In this document: positions 12,489 through 23,693 of the stretch, piece by piece | Position numbering within the stretch: position 1 is the first letter of the stretch | Layout: every line of letters begins with the position of its first letter | Assembly (NCBI GenBank): GCA_963971535.1 | Contig: OZ020593.1 | Location: forward strand, 35,064,576 to 35,128,575 | DNA length: 64,000 nucleotides | From: Notolepis coatsorum | Taxonomy: Eukaryota; Chordata; Actinopteri; Aulopiformes; Paralepididae | Reading direction: 5' to 3' | The notes under the pieces: generated by a model | What the model saw: the letters and a program-made list of their open reading frames with translations, nothing else | The model's database searches: none | What the model was told of the DNA's origin: nothing | Program-made: the position numbers and the translations under genes

Positions 12489-14456
12489 ATGAGTGATTCA
12501 AATGTTGGGAAACAGGACAAAGAAAAGAGAAAAATAACTCTCACTGCAAAAGCTCTTGCAAACAAAGTCGAATCACTCCACAAGAAATGCAAGGGGAAAG
12601 TGGAGGAAATAAAACGTCTGATAACCTCTGTCAGAGAGCTCATGGAAAATGAGCAAAATGTTGCACTGGTTGAAGCACAACTTGACATTTTGATGCAGGT
12701 GTCTGACAGTGCTGATGAACTACATGGCTGTTTGGTGCCTCTTATTCCACTCGATGAACAGGAACGGCAAAATGACTGGTTCTCAAAGGTCAATAAACAT
12801 AAAGATGGGTTCATTAGCGATGTTAATGCCTGGTTTTCAGTAACCAAAGGAAACACACCTCAGTTAGAGGCTCATAACAGGCCTACTGAAATACAGCAGC
12901 ATGAGGTTGCAGAGGAGGAAAATGGAGAGCATGGGGGTGTGGGAAATGTGGAAGTGACGGGGCCTCAGTTGCACAGTACTCGTTATGCTCAAGAGGATGT
13001 TCAACCAGGGGACAGCATATCCAACCATAGTAGCAAGAATTATGGTTCAAGATCTTCTAGATCAAAGGTTTCCTCTAATGCATCCACACGCCTCAGAGCC
13101 GAGGCCGACATGGCCGCCTTAATGGCTCGGCAAGAGTTGCTTGAACAAAAGCATGCTCTTGAGGACCAGGAAGCTCACATAAAGAAACAAAAGGAACAAC
13201 TTCAGTTGAAAGTGGACATAGCTGCATCGGCAGCAAGGCAAAATATTCTGAGAACCTCTGGGTCAGGTGTGTGGAGTGCTGCTTCTCGTAAATCGGATGG
13301 AATGGAATCCTACTTTAAAAAGGGCCTCAACATTAATGCAGAGACATTTGTATCACACAAGGATGGAAGAGGACAGCCTGCATGTGTTGGAGGCACACGA
13401 CCAAAGCAAAGGCAATCTGACGGAGCCAAATACCTCCAGAAGCCCTCAGCACTCACACAGACCCAGACTGTGATCTCAAACGCTACAGAGTACCCAGCGC
13501 TCACACCGAGACAGAGCACGGTCACAAAGACTACATGGCCTCCATTGTCTGTGCATAGAGACATACAACCTGTTTCCAGGAACAACAGCAGTGAGCAGAA
13601 CAACATAATGTCTATTATGCAAAAACAAAACGACCTCACTTCCATGTTGGTGCATCAGCAATGCATTGCTTCACTGCCTAAAAGAGACATCCAACCATTT
13701 GAAGGTGACCCTCTGCAGTACCATGGCTTTATACAGTCCTTTGAACAGACTATAGAAAGGAGGACTGACAATGCTGTTGATTGCCTGCACTATTTGGATC
13801 AATACACCAGGGGGCAGCCTAAACAACTAGTCAAAAGTTGTCAACATATGACTGATGGCACTGTATATGCTACGGCGAAGGCTTTACTCCAGGAACACTT
13901 TGGGAACGAGCACGTCATAGCATCCGCTTACATGGACAAAATCTTTGCATGGCCAGCTATTAAGTCGGAGGATGGGAAAGCCTTACAAACATACAGCCTA
14001 TTCTTGCGCGGATGCTGCAATGCCATGAAAGACGTACATAATCTATGTGACCTAAACACATCTGCAAACATGCTTGCTGTCATCAAGAAGTTGCCCTACA
14101 AGCTGAGGGACAAATGGCGAACAGAGGCATGTAACATCCAGGAAGGACATCGCAAACGTGCTACGTTCACAGATATTGTGATTTTTATTGAGCGGGAAGC
14201 GAGAATCGCTACAGACCCTGTATTTGGAGACATACAAGACGCTCCAATGACGGGGGCTTTCAAGGAAAGTGGCAGAGCTAGACCTGTGCCTCGTCTTCAG
14301 GCTAGAGGGAGTAGTTTTGCCACAACGTTCTCCACAATTGAAAGGGATGCTCATTGGGAAAACAGAGAGGATGGATATGAGGAAACTTGCCTTTTCTGCA
14401 GAGGGTGGACACACACTGGAGTCATGTACTCTATTGGAGAGGAGAGCTCACAGTGA
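12489..14456 (+). pseudogene. BEL/Pao gag-like region
   Basis: Open over 655 codons. The N-terminal third is charged and helical, with repeated Lys/Glu-rich stretches (likely coiled coil, about residues 1-60 and 195-245). The middle and later parts, from about residue 395, contain RDIQPFEGDPLQYHGFIQSF and further text typical of the DUF1759 gag domain of BEL/Pao elements, which forms the particle shell. A Cys-rich stretch near the end starts the nucleic-acid-binding knuckle region. It follows the 5' LTR by about 450 bases and is part of a fossil element, although the sequence looks recent. The family call rests on memory of the DUF1759 pattern and is fairly sure. Confidence 0.8.
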
Positions 14457-14489
14457 GAAGATGTAGTTCCTGAAGGAGAATGGAGTTTG

Positions 14490-15235
14490 CTTTGGATGCT
14501 TGTGCACTGGGCACATTAGCAGAGAGTGCAGGGAACGTCTGTTTTGCAGGACATGTGGCTCACGACACCCCAGCTTGCTTCACATCCACTCTAAGGAGAA
14601 TGGAGATGCAGAGAAAGGCAGGAGCAACTCAGACAGAGCAGTGGACAGAACTCTAGTCGAGATCCATACCGGTGGCCTTACTGGGGCCGGTGATCAATAT
14701 TGCAAGCTTGCCATCGTACCAGTTAAGGTTAAATCAAGCACAGGTCAAAGGTCAGTGGAAACCTATGCCTTTCTAGACCCAGGGAGCTCAGCGTCCTTCT
14801 GCACAATGGGTCTGATGGATAAACTGGGAGTAAAACAAGGATCCTTCTACATACCATGGGCCAAGAAAAGGTGGTTGACAGTTGCACTACATCTGACTTG
14901 GAAGTCGCTGGATTGGACAGTGACCGATACTGTAAAATACCAAAAATCTTTGCACAACATCAAATGCCTGTCAATCGAAATAACATCCCACAACAGCAAG
15001 ATCTGGAAAAATGGCCTCATCTGAAGCACGTTTATCTGCCACAGATAGATGCAGACGTGGAAATGTTGATTGGTCTGAACGTTCCCAGAGCTTTAGAACC
15101 ACTGGAAGTCATCCGAAGTGTGAATGGAGGGCCATATGCAGTCAATACGATGCTTGGATGGACTGTAAATGGACCAGTTGGAGGAGACGACAGTGTCATG
15201 GCAGCGTTCGGAGCTAGTTCTGAAAGCTCGAGCAG
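14490..15235 (+). pseudogene. BEL/Pao zinc knuckle, protease-like and pol-derived pieces
   Basis: Contains CFGCLCTGHISREC (CCHC-type knuckle), then YAFLDPGSSASFC, the DxGS-type catalytic motif of a retroviral-like aspartic protease (DUF1758 type). After this come pol-derived words such as WPHLKHVYLPQIDADVEMLI and MLGWTVNGPVGG, which are usual in the linker between protease and polymerase of this family. Part of the fossil element; broken. Confidence 0.7.
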
Positions 15236-15244
15236 CACCAATAA

Positions 15245-15850
15245 GATGGAGTATAAACGTAAAGCTCATCAGAAGGTGATCGACGAGGCCAAGCAGGAGT
15301 TGAAGACACAGAGAGGAGAGAACACATGGCGTCTCCCAGAGCTCGACCAACGTCTTCATCAGATACAGCAGGAGACCATCTTCAAGACCAAGAAGAAGAA
15401 AAGGTCAAAAAAGATCAAAAAGGAGAAGAAGAGACAAGAGGAGGAGAAAGCCAAAGCAGAGGCCATCCAACAGGCTGGTCTGCATAAGCTGGAGTTGAAC
15501 CCATACTGGAAAGATGGAGGGAGTGGTCTTCCCCCAGTGCATAAGACTGGTACTGCAGCACATAAAGCCTCAGTAGAGAATATTGGAGGTGTTGGTTGGT
15601 TGAGGAAGAGTTTGAAGAGGATGAAGGAGCAGGCGGAGAGAGAACAACGCAGCCTCAGTGACGTGGTGTCTCAGAGATATGGATCCATGGAGAAGTTTCA
15701 GAATCAACTTGCAGAAGCTGAGAGAGCAGCACATGGAGAAAGAGAGGAGAGGATGGCAAGAGGAGGAGGAAGAGAGGACAGAGAGAAGAGAATGGAGGAG
15801 GAGAGGAGAGGAGGATGGGATGGAGAGAAGAGGATGAGGAGGGACTCCAT
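15245..15850 (+). pseudogene. cwf19l2: Captured host gene fragment: CWF19L2-like, intronless
   Basis: About 200 codons with no intron match the N-terminal half of CWF19-like protein 2, a splicing-associated protein related to yeast Cwf19. Recognisable words, in the right order: RGENTWRLPELDQRL, a Lys-rich KKKKRSKKIKKEKKRQ block, ELNPYWKDGGSGLPP, WLRKSLKRMKEQAE and VSQRYGSMEKFQNQLAEAE. The family's C-terminal CwfJ domains are absent, and the linker between the Lys-rich block and ELNPYWKDGG is shorter than I remember in the mammalian protein. The sequence lies between pol-derived and tail sequence of the BEL/Pao element and has no poly-A of its own, so it was probably picked up as spliced RNA and carried by the element. 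The final Arg/Glu/Gly-rich part (about 15735-15845) is low-complexity and could be host or expanded sequence. The identification is from memory but rests on several independent motifs. Confidence 0.82.
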
Positions 15851-15924
15851 ACAGTACTCGACGAAGTGGAATCAATTCTCAACAGTAGACATCTCACATA
15901 CCTGCCACAATTACAGGAACGACA

Positions 15925-16185
15925 GAACAAAGATCAAGCAGAACTTCATCCCCGGTGACATAGTGCTCAATAATGGACGATTCCGTACCACGGAATTCGT
16001 GGATCATTGGGAGGATTACAGAGACGATGCCAGACGAGATCGGACTTGTGCGACAGGTCTGGATTAAGACGCGGACCTGCAGTTTTCTCTATAGACCTGT
16101 GACAAAGATTTGCCTTATTCAGGAGTCAACAGTCATGAAGGCTTTGTTTCTTTTCATGATTTTGGATTATTTTGACTTTTTTGTG
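15925..16185 (+). pseudogene. BEL/Pao integrase-tail-like end
   Basis: Two adjacent frames carry words of the DUF5641-type tail found at the end of BEL/Pao polyproteins: FIPGDIVL in one, and SWIIGRITETMPDEIGLVRQ with RPVTKICLIQES in the other. This shows that the region after the captured host sequence is again retroelement. Part of the fossil. Confidence 0.7.
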
Positions 16186-16387
16186 ACTTTGACGTTTGAA
16201 TTGACTTGACTTTGGGGGGGGGGGGGGGTTCGATTTAAGAAGAGTATCAAGACCTTATGAACTATGAACTCCTTGCGCACAAAAAATCGAAAAAAGACAA
16301 AAAAATTGTATTGTGGTGTTTTATATTAATTGAAGTGTTAGTAATTATTACTGTGAAATGAGATTATGTAATAATTAGGGGCCGGTT

Positions 16388-16745
16388 TGTTGGTGACAGG
16401 TATAGACAAGACGGGTTGTTATGGTCACGTCATTCACAAATGGGTCACGTGGTGTAGTAGTATGAGTAAAAGTCAGCTGTTCACCGGCGGGTTTCAGGTA
16501 TTGAAATGATGAGGGAGTGAACGGGGAAGTCATACTTTGCTAACCGCACGTTACACAATATCCAATCAAGCTGTGATTTGCTTTTAATGACGTTACTATA
16601 TCAACTGCTTTTAATCGCAATAAAGTAACCAAACGCAGTATCCTGGAGCAGTGATTTCATGACAATCGGCGCGTCTGGCAGGTAGAATTGTTTCCCCGGT
16701 TTAGTCTCTCGGTGACTCCATAAATGTTTGGATAGTCGCCATACA
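16388..16745 (+). repeat. 3' LTR of the BEL/Pao element
   Basis: Same 358 bp as 11675-12032, followed by the duplicated TGCAC. A purine-rich AGGGGCCGG-like tract precedes it at about 16378-16385. A 16-base G run occurs upstream at about 16213. Confidence 0.88.
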
Positions 16746-17281
16746 TGCACGGTGAACAAATAGTGCCACTCTCATTTCGGTAGCCGTATCCCTGAGCGGA
16801 GCCGGGGCTAGTACGGACATGTCTCGTCGGTACCTTTGAACTTGACGCCAGGGGCTGGTCCCCTGGCGCCTGGTCCTTTGTCCAATAAGAGAATGAACTA
16901 TTATGGGCTATAGTAGGCTAAAGGGATATTCCGTGCATATGTACAAGCAATATACAAGGGATATCAAACGACATACAAATACTATTCAATATATATCCAT
17001 AAATAAATATATATATTCGGTTTAATCTTATCCTTCGTAACACTAGTGTTGATGTTATGTTCCTAGTGTGTTATATTCCTAGTGTTGATGTTATGTTGCT
17101 AATGTCTGTTATATTCCTAGTGTTGACGTTATGTTGCTAGTGTCTGTTATATTCCTAGTGTTGATGTTATATTCCTAGTGTCTGTTATATTCCTAGTGTT
17201 AATGTTATGTTCCTAGTGTCTGTTATATTCCTAGTGTTGATGTTATGTTGCTAGTGTCTGTTATATTCCTAGTGTTGACGT

Positions 17282-18691
17282 CATAGATATATATAGAACA
17301 CTAGATAGCTTAACACTATGATCGCCAGGAACAAGTTTTCACGTCATTCCGAGCCATGCTCATTCTGCCGAAGACGCCGTAACTCGTCTTTGATGTCAAT
17401 ATTTCAAAAATCTGTCATCGAAATCATATTTCCTTTCCGGAGCCCTGAGACACAGTGCAAAGCTCCACTCAACTCTCTAGCGGTTCAAGAGCGCCATCTG
17501 GTGGCCGATCGGCAGATCGCCAACCGGATATTAACCTTTGAACCGGTAGTGCTCATCCATATGTGGTCCGGCCACTCGCTATCGTTAGAGAGACTCCGTC
17601 TTGATACAGTGAACATCGATCGGTGCAAATAACTCGAAAAAACAACATGATTTGGACGTATATACTATTATACAACCTGGAAATGGATCGGGCATTTCTA
17701 CATCCCATAATAGAAAAAATTCTGTTCCACGCTCATCTGCCAGCGGCGCGAGGAAGATACGGTAAGATCCAGCGTTATATTCTAACGTGTTCTTTACTAA
17801 CTGCTCTGATGAACATATGACCCACTCTGGATGAATCATCTAACGCTGCCCACGGAATTATAAACGGTCCCCCGCCCATCCGGTCATCATCAGATGATAC
17901 GTAGAAACTTCTAGAAGTACCTCCAGTTGAAATTTATTATCTGGCACAGATCGCTATCAAACTGTATTTCATCATGCATATAATGCATTTGGAGCTATAA
18001 ATCAAGTTCTGCAGAAAACGATAAAAACATACTTATACTTTAGACCATATTTTAGTATGAATATGTGAATGAAAAAGTTTAACGTTGCTACACCCTGAAC
18101 AATACATATAGGACATTGAATGGGCCATAATAATGGCAATTTAGCAATAGAATTTAAAAAGTTATAGCCCTGCAAAGAAGGGGAACTTCTCCATAGACAA
18201 ATAGAGCTGGCGAGGGATGGTAAATTATGAATTTAACCCATGGCGATTAAAGTGTTAAGGCGGAGTCACCAGCGTCGTTGAACCGCCGCCATCTTGCCCA
18301 GTCAGCCTTGAGTGAGGGTGAGTGATCTGCACAGACAAAAATACTCATAACTCGCTGAAATATTGACGGATTTACAAACGGTTTGGTTTATTACAAGCAT
18401 TATTAACGTGGCTATGATTCAAGCGGTTTGTAAAAAAACATTTAAAAATGTTATTTTTTTTTACAAGTATGCAGTATCATAACTACATCTTTGATGTTTA
18501 TAGCAAACCAACCCGTTTGAAAATCGGTAAAGAATTGAGCAATCTATGGTTATTTAAATAGTACATGCACCATAGACATTAATGTTATCAGTAGCTGAGC
18601 TGCCTGGGGCAAGATGGCCGCCCTACGACGACGTCGCTCTCCATTGGCCGGCAGCGCGGGTAAGCTATCTAGTGTTCTATATATATCTATG
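17282..18691. mobile_element. Non-autonomous element with 31-bp perfect TIR and 8-bp TSD (hAT- or P-like)
   Basis: The first 31 bases (CATAGATATATATAG...) are the exact reverse complement of the last 31, and GTTGACGT flanks both sides (17274-17281, 18692-18699). Weaker inverted similarity extends further in: CGCCGCCATCTTGCCC on the left, and GGCGGCCATCTTGCCC read inward from the right. An 8-bp duplication fits hAT or P superfamily elements, and 31-bp ends starting CAT recall P elements, but no transposase is present to decide. A piggyBac MITE is inserted 28 bp from the left end. Without it the element is about 465 bp. Confidence 0.8.
17310..18258. mobile_element. piggyBac MITE (family P1, copy b)
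   Basis: TTAA at 17310-17313 and 18255-18258. The ends are CACTATGATCGCC and GGCGATTAAAGTG. It is closely related to the element at 5176-6119 throughout, and lies inside the 31-bp-TIR element. Open frames at 17318-17839 are not conserved as protein. Confidence 0.88.
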
Positions 18692-19044
18692 GTTGACGTT
18701 ATGTTCATAGTGTCTGTTATACTCCCAGTGTTTGTCTCGTCAGCCATAGTTGTAGTAATTTGTGTTGTTTCCTGTAGTTTTTTGTCAGTCTGTCTCCCCT
18801 CCCAGGTGTCTCCAGTTGTAATCATCCCAGGGCCCTATTACCCATACCTGGTTCAACTAAGTCGATCAAGAGTCCCATTAGCCAGATTCAATTAACGCGA
18901 TGATTGAAGCCAGGCTATTCATGTTCCTCGAAGGCCGATTGACTCTCGTTAATTCGAACCAGACTTGACTACTCAGGATAATTGCGCGCAGCCGTCTCAC
19001 CTAAAAAGGCATCAGAGGTTGATTGCAGAAATCCTGATTTTCCA

Positions 19045-21084
19045 ATGGCGAAAGCAAGAGCAACCTTTTTTAATGCTGCCGAGCATTATAGCATGCATAC
19101 TTATGAGGAGTTTAAGACAATAATCATTGCGAAATCCAACACCGCCACCGCTGCGAGAGCAAGGCAGGATGCATGGCAACATATTGCTGACAAGTTAAAT
19201 GTGTAAGTGTTGGGCAAATGTATATTTATTATTTCAACTATTTCAGAATAAGTAGATAAAAAAGCCCAAAGCGTATATGTAAGTGATACGAATGAATAGA
19301 TATGTATATGAGGATATGTACTGTATTAGGTATCATGTACTATATATGTGTATATACATGTATGTGTAGATGACCATATAGGAGTAGGAGTTTGAAAATG
19401 TGTGTGTGCGAATCTGTATCGGTGGATCAGTATGGATGTATTATTCATAATCAGAAATTCAATACATTGAAGCAGTGAAACGAAATTGCGTGATTCTCTC
19501 TATTCTTATCATGATTCATGAGTCTACCTTAATCATTTTCTACAATAATGATATGCTATGGTGTACTACTAACTGTCATATAATTATGAGTGCTTTCAAC
19601 CCCCATGTATAGTAGCAACCCAGAGGCAAAGAGGACATGGGAGCAAGTAAAGACTAAGCACAAGAATATCATTCAGAATGGTGAGTGAATGAATAACATT
19701 TTTGCCATGGTATTGTATTGAACAGCTTGTCAGTGTCATATCCTTCATATTTCAGCAAACAAAAAGAGGGCCGATATGGCCAAGACGGGGGGAGGACCTA
19801 AGACTCCAGACTTAACTCCTGCAGAGGAGCTGGCCCTCCAGCACAATAGGGGCAGCTCCTCCGGAGAGGTTGGGAGTGTAGGTGCACTTCATTCTATGAG
19901 TTTCTTTCATAATTATCCATTTGGTTAACTATCGTCACATTTTGCAGTGTCTGGACCTTCGGTGGCCTTGCTGCAGCCACCACCCATGTTGGTTGGAGGA
20001 ATGGAGCCCACTGATGTAAGTTGATATTGCTGCATCATTGTGTAATGGTTCTATATATTTTAGCAAAAAATATTATATATCTATATTTTAGCAGGAAAAA
20101 TCAATAATCAGGTTAAATTAATGATTGATGTCGAAATCGAACGTGTGTCTGAAATTCGTATTTGTTAGTGACAATTGTTGAGAAACTAAACTGGAATCGC
20201 ATATAAAGAACGTAAAAAGAGAAATATCCCAAACCATTGCAATATTATCTACTGAATTATGTCGGTCTTTTTGGTAAATAATGTAATGTAAAAGGGTAAT
20301 TATGAGCCTCGGCTTCAGCCTACACATTTTCGGTCATTTTCTTTCTTTTATAAAATGTTCTACTATACTGTATTTACATTGCTTTGCTTTGTAAAATAAG
20401 ACCGAAATAAAACCATTAATTCATACATGTTCATTGTGTGTGTCTTTTAAAACCAAAGAGAATTTTCCAAAGTTTCTAATTCACTAACGGGTGGACAGTT
20501 CAGACGATGAGGAGACTGTCTGCGTTTTCTGGTGATGTGGTAAAAGATAGTTGTGGAAACTAATACTCTTATCATATCCAACTCACTCCTTGTGAGTGGT
20601 ATTTGGACTAAATCAATGCATTCCTTAGGCAGGTACTGCTGGACCCACAGCCTGATCCGCTGGAGCCTGGCCCCTCTCACTCTGCTGGAACTGGGGATGG
20701 GGAGGTGAGTTATCATTTAATACCCTCACATTGTGAGGGGAGGTCTGAGTTTAGTTGCCATCTGACCACCACACTGAACAAAGTTATAATTTTTTTTTCT
20801 TTTAATTTCGAACGACCGTGAAAATGTGCAGACACTGTACAAGAGGTACTTGCGGTCGGAGATAGCGTCCCGCCAGTCGGAGAACACGTCCCGAGAGTCG
20901 GAGAACGCGTACCGCCGGCTCAAAATGAGGAATCTACACAAAGAAATTGAATTGCTTGATCGGCAGCTGGATGTAAGTGTAACCATGTGAAGCTTTGCCT
21001 AAAGTATTTGTGAGCTTTGGCATGAATTGCAACTGAACTGAAATTATTTTTTGTGTGCACTTTCATTTACAGGCGGACAAGTAG
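19045..21084 (+). CDS. Harbinger Myb/SANT-like DNA-binding protein, seven exons
   Basis: Second protein of PIF/Harbinger elements, which binds the element ends and brings in the transposase. Likely exons: 19045-19202, 19613-19680, 19756-about 19881, 19948-20015, about 20634-20706, 20832-20972 and 21073-21084 (ends GCG GAC AAG TAG). Introns have GT-AG ends, and poly-A signal AATAAA follows at about 21092. The first two exons give the trihelix-type domain: a Met start before AKARATFF, EEFKTIIIAKSNTATAARAR, DAWQHIADKLN, then AKRTWEQVKTKHKNIIQN. Exon 3 continues with RADMAKTGGGPKTPDLTPAE and EELALQHNRG. Exon 6 encodes a Glu/Arg/Leu-rich coiled coil (RSEIASRQSENTSRESENAY). The reading frame stays open through exon 3. 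The exon 3 and exon 5 boundaries are less certain. No frame-breaking damage is obvious, so this gene may still be intact. Confidence 0.75.
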
Positions 21085-21229
21085 TAGTAAAAAATAAAGG
21101 CTTTATTCTACAACATGCATCTCTTCTTATTATTCTTGTACATGTTCATTCCTCTATGAATGGGTAATGAAACGGAGGGCTAGGGCCTCCACAGGGTGCG
21201 TTTGATGGAACTGGCGGACACTATGGGGT

Positions 21230-22007
21230 TGTAACACCCGTTAAAGAATTACACAGAGGCGTGCTGCAGTTACTGGTTGTTATTTGATAGATTTCCAGGT
21301 GTGGTTGTCTACAGAGGAATACAATACAGTATACATTAATAACACAGTAGTGATGTGATGTACATAAACAAGAATATCCATTAGTAGTATAGTGCAAATA
21401 GTAACTAGAGCATTCACTTAACCAGAGTTAATATACATAACCTACATAACCTATGCAGGGAATTACTCCTTCAGTGCATGTAAATAGTATAGGTAAGTGG
21501 ACTGTAAACCAGGTGTAAGATACATTCAGTTCACTAGGGGTAATGAGTGAGTTATAGTTATAGCTTAGGCTAGCTAACGTGCGTCTAAGCTAGCCACACA
21601 GCGCAGCAGCATATCATAGGAGGGGGAACGTAGGTTGGCTAACGTGTAGCTAAGCTAACGGCACGGTGTTTCAATAACGGGGGGAATGACGTCAACAGGA
21701 ATGGATCAGCGGGGACGCACTAAGTACAGAGTAGACTGAATGAACGAACTAAACGCAGGTAAAGTACTCACGTTCATTGACTCACACGTTATCCCAAAGG
21801 GACAGGGTAAACTACTACAGCACGTCGTTAGACGGTAACACTGAGACCGGCTCGCTCACGTTAAAGGGGAGGAACTCTAGAGGACCGGTACAGAACAAAG
21901 TAGTCGTCAGACAATAACACTGAGACCAGCTCGCTCACATTAAAGGGGAGGAGCTCTTAAAGGGTCAGTACAGAACAAAGTAGTCTTATTAGCAGGGCTT
22001 TCCTACA
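21230..22007. mobile_element. Probable solo LTR inside the Harbinger element
   Basis: Starts TGTAACACCCG and could end GCTTTCCTACA. It contains two tandem copies of a block of about 77 bp (ACACTGAGACC(G/A)GCTCGCTCAC...AACAAAGTAGTC) at about 21838-21985, as often seen in LTR control regions. I could not find a clean flanking duplication, so the ends are tentative. Confidence 0.45.
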
Positions 22008-22111
22008 GGTAACTTAAAAGCAAAGAGGGTGGCAAAGCCTATAACCATAGAAATTAAACATGCAAACATAAAAAGAGGAAAATGTAAAATGAGTCCAACA
22101 TTAACCTAAAT

Positions 22112-23674
22112 CAGGGCTATTCAACTAAATTGTTCAGGGGGCCACATTGTCAGAAACCCAAGGGGCCAGGGGCCGGACTGCCACAGCGCCTCCCCGTGCT
22201 ATGAATATATGTACACTTGACACAACACGCAACCACATTTTCACAACTTTTATTTAAAGGGGAACTATTTTACTATTTCTTTCACTATTTGGGCACTTTT
22301 ACACAATTCCTGTGGGTTTATGGAACACCTCTGTATTTTTTTTTTTTTTTAATTCATTGTTTTGTATTTCTAATCAAGTACTCAAAAACAGCATTTTTCT
22401 ACCTCAAGATCTTATGCCGTTTTGAGCCTGGGCTCCAACCACAGTGGGAACTGTGTGGAAACTCAGCTGATTATCATGCAGCGGTGTCTCTCTGACATCA
22501 CAAATCAGCACATTTTCAGATGACTCAGTTCAGTGAGGGTGAATATTGTGAGAGGAGAATTGGAAGAATGCGCCAATATGAGAATTAGAGACATAGATCA
22601 TATTAATATAAGTCCACATAGCTAGGAAACAATGCTAAACACTGAAAAAGGCCATTTATAAGATAGTTCCCCTTTAACTACATTGCAAAAGTAGTATACT
22701 TTTCAAAAAAAGTGCTTCATTTATGTGCCACATCTGCAACATCTCCTGCAAAAAGTGCTTCATTTATGACTGCAACAACTGCAACATCTCCTCTTCAACA
22801 TTTCAATATAAAAAACAAACAAGTGCATGATGTGCATCTGAACATTCTAACATCAACACTTGAACAAAAAAACACATTTATAGTGCAGCTGAGCTTATGA
22901 AAAAGTGCTTCATGTCTGTGCAACAACAGCAAATCACAACATCTTATTAGCACTTATTGTCGACTCTTAACTCTCAAACATCAGGGGGGTGGGGGGCAGA
23001 CAGGCCTAGCCTACATACACACATCTAATGAGAGCGATTGCACTTCTTTGACTGGGCAATGGCAGAGAAAGAGGGTTCATAGGAAGTGAGGGCTACCCGC
23101 AAACAGTGATGCAAATGCTAATTTGTCAAGGAGGCATGGTTGCTTGTTTTAATGGCATTCATGTGAGCGAAACTGGATTCACAGGTGTATGTTGAGCCAA
23201 ACATTGTTAGCACAGATATTGCCAGCGTTTTTATTTTGGGGAATGTCTTGACATGAATACACTTTATCCAAAATGTTGTGGTGGATTCATTCTCAAGTGC
23301 CTGCTTCAGAGCAGATGATGCTTGCATGTCAATTATTTCAAGTTGCAGGAGACCTTCATCAATGTGAAGTGATGCAAGGAACTCTTGTCCTTTTGTGGAA
23401 ATAGCAGCTACATTGGCAAATGGGTTGCTCACAAAATGCATCAATTCTCTGGACATGTCAAATTCATCAAATCGACTTGCAAAGTTTTCCCTCAATTTAT
23501 CAATGAAATCTGTCATTAATTGAGTGACTTTTGGCTCAATTGTGCGTGTTAACGTTGACATGAAAAGAAAAAAGTAAAAAAAAAAAAAATTATTATCATG
23601 TAATCTTTGGCGGGCCGGTCAGAATCATCCCGCGGGCCGGATCTGGCCCGCAGGCCGCCAGTTGAATAGCCCTG
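22112..23674 (-). mobile_element. hAT element (Charlie-like), internally deleted
   Basis: Perfect 8-bp duplication ACCTAAAT at 22104-22111 and 23675-23682. The ends are CAGGGCTATTCAACTA and, read inward from the right, CAGGGCTATTCAACTG. The minus strand retains only the C-terminal part of a transposase. It is inserted in the Harbinger element between the convergent genes. Confidence 0.9.
23118..23561 (-). pseudogene. hAT transposase C-terminal fragment
   Basis: 147 codons from the end of a Charlie-type hAT transposase. EPKVTQLMTDFIDKLRENF is followed by SRFDEFDMSRELMHFVSNPF. The hAT dimerisation region at the end carries the diagnostic MFGSTYTCESSFAHMNAIKT and NHASLTN. Full-length proteins of this type are about 600 residues, so the BED finger and most of the catalytic core are missing. 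It belongs to the element at 22112-23674 and is non-functional alone. Confidence 0.85.
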
Positions 23675-23693
23675 ACCTAAATGAACGCAACAC

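Larger units (their letters stand above)
11675..16745 (+). mobile_element. BEL/Pao-type LTR retroelement, young, broken, carrying host gene sequence
   Basis: Two 358-bp LTRs (11675-12032 and 16388-16745, TGTTGGTGACAGG...CGCCATACA) look identical base for base, and TGCAC flanks both ends. This points to a very recent insertion into LTR-B. Parts seen in order: a gag-like region, zinc-knuckle and protease-like sequence, pol-derived pieces, a stretch of host CWF19L2 sequence, an integrase-tail-like end, a purine-rich tract and the 3' LTR. The family is named from the gag (DUF1759-like) and tail (DUF5641-like) types, as remembered. It looks broken, with a few breaks, and non-autonomous. Confidence 0.85.
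10606..17042. mobile_element. Solo LTR (LTR-B, copy 1), interrupted by a BEL/Pao element
   Basis: Begins TGTAACTGAGGGG, ends CGTAACA, and is flanked by CTAGT on both sides (10601-10605, 17043-17047). Without the nested BEL/Pao insertion it is about 1.36 kb. A second copy of the same LTR lies at 32944-34266 with its own TSD, which confirms the boundaries. No internal region is attached, so it is a solo LTR. The superfamily is not determined. Confidence 0.85.
9985..17281. repeat. Minisatellite within LTR-A, split by insertions
   Basis: A unit of about 38 bp (TGTTATATTCCTAGTGTTGA followed by TGTTATGTTCCTAGTGTC, with variants) is repeated at 9985-10058, 10547-10605 and 17043-17281 and resumes at about 18692-18735. 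A SINE, a solo LTR and an 8-bp-TSD element are all inserted in this one array. The coordinates span those insertions. Confidence 0.8.

Noticed and set aside
15245-15850. Ordinary host cwf19l2 locus
   Set aside because: There are no introns, no rest of the gene nearby, and both sides are BEL/Pao sequence within paired LTRs.
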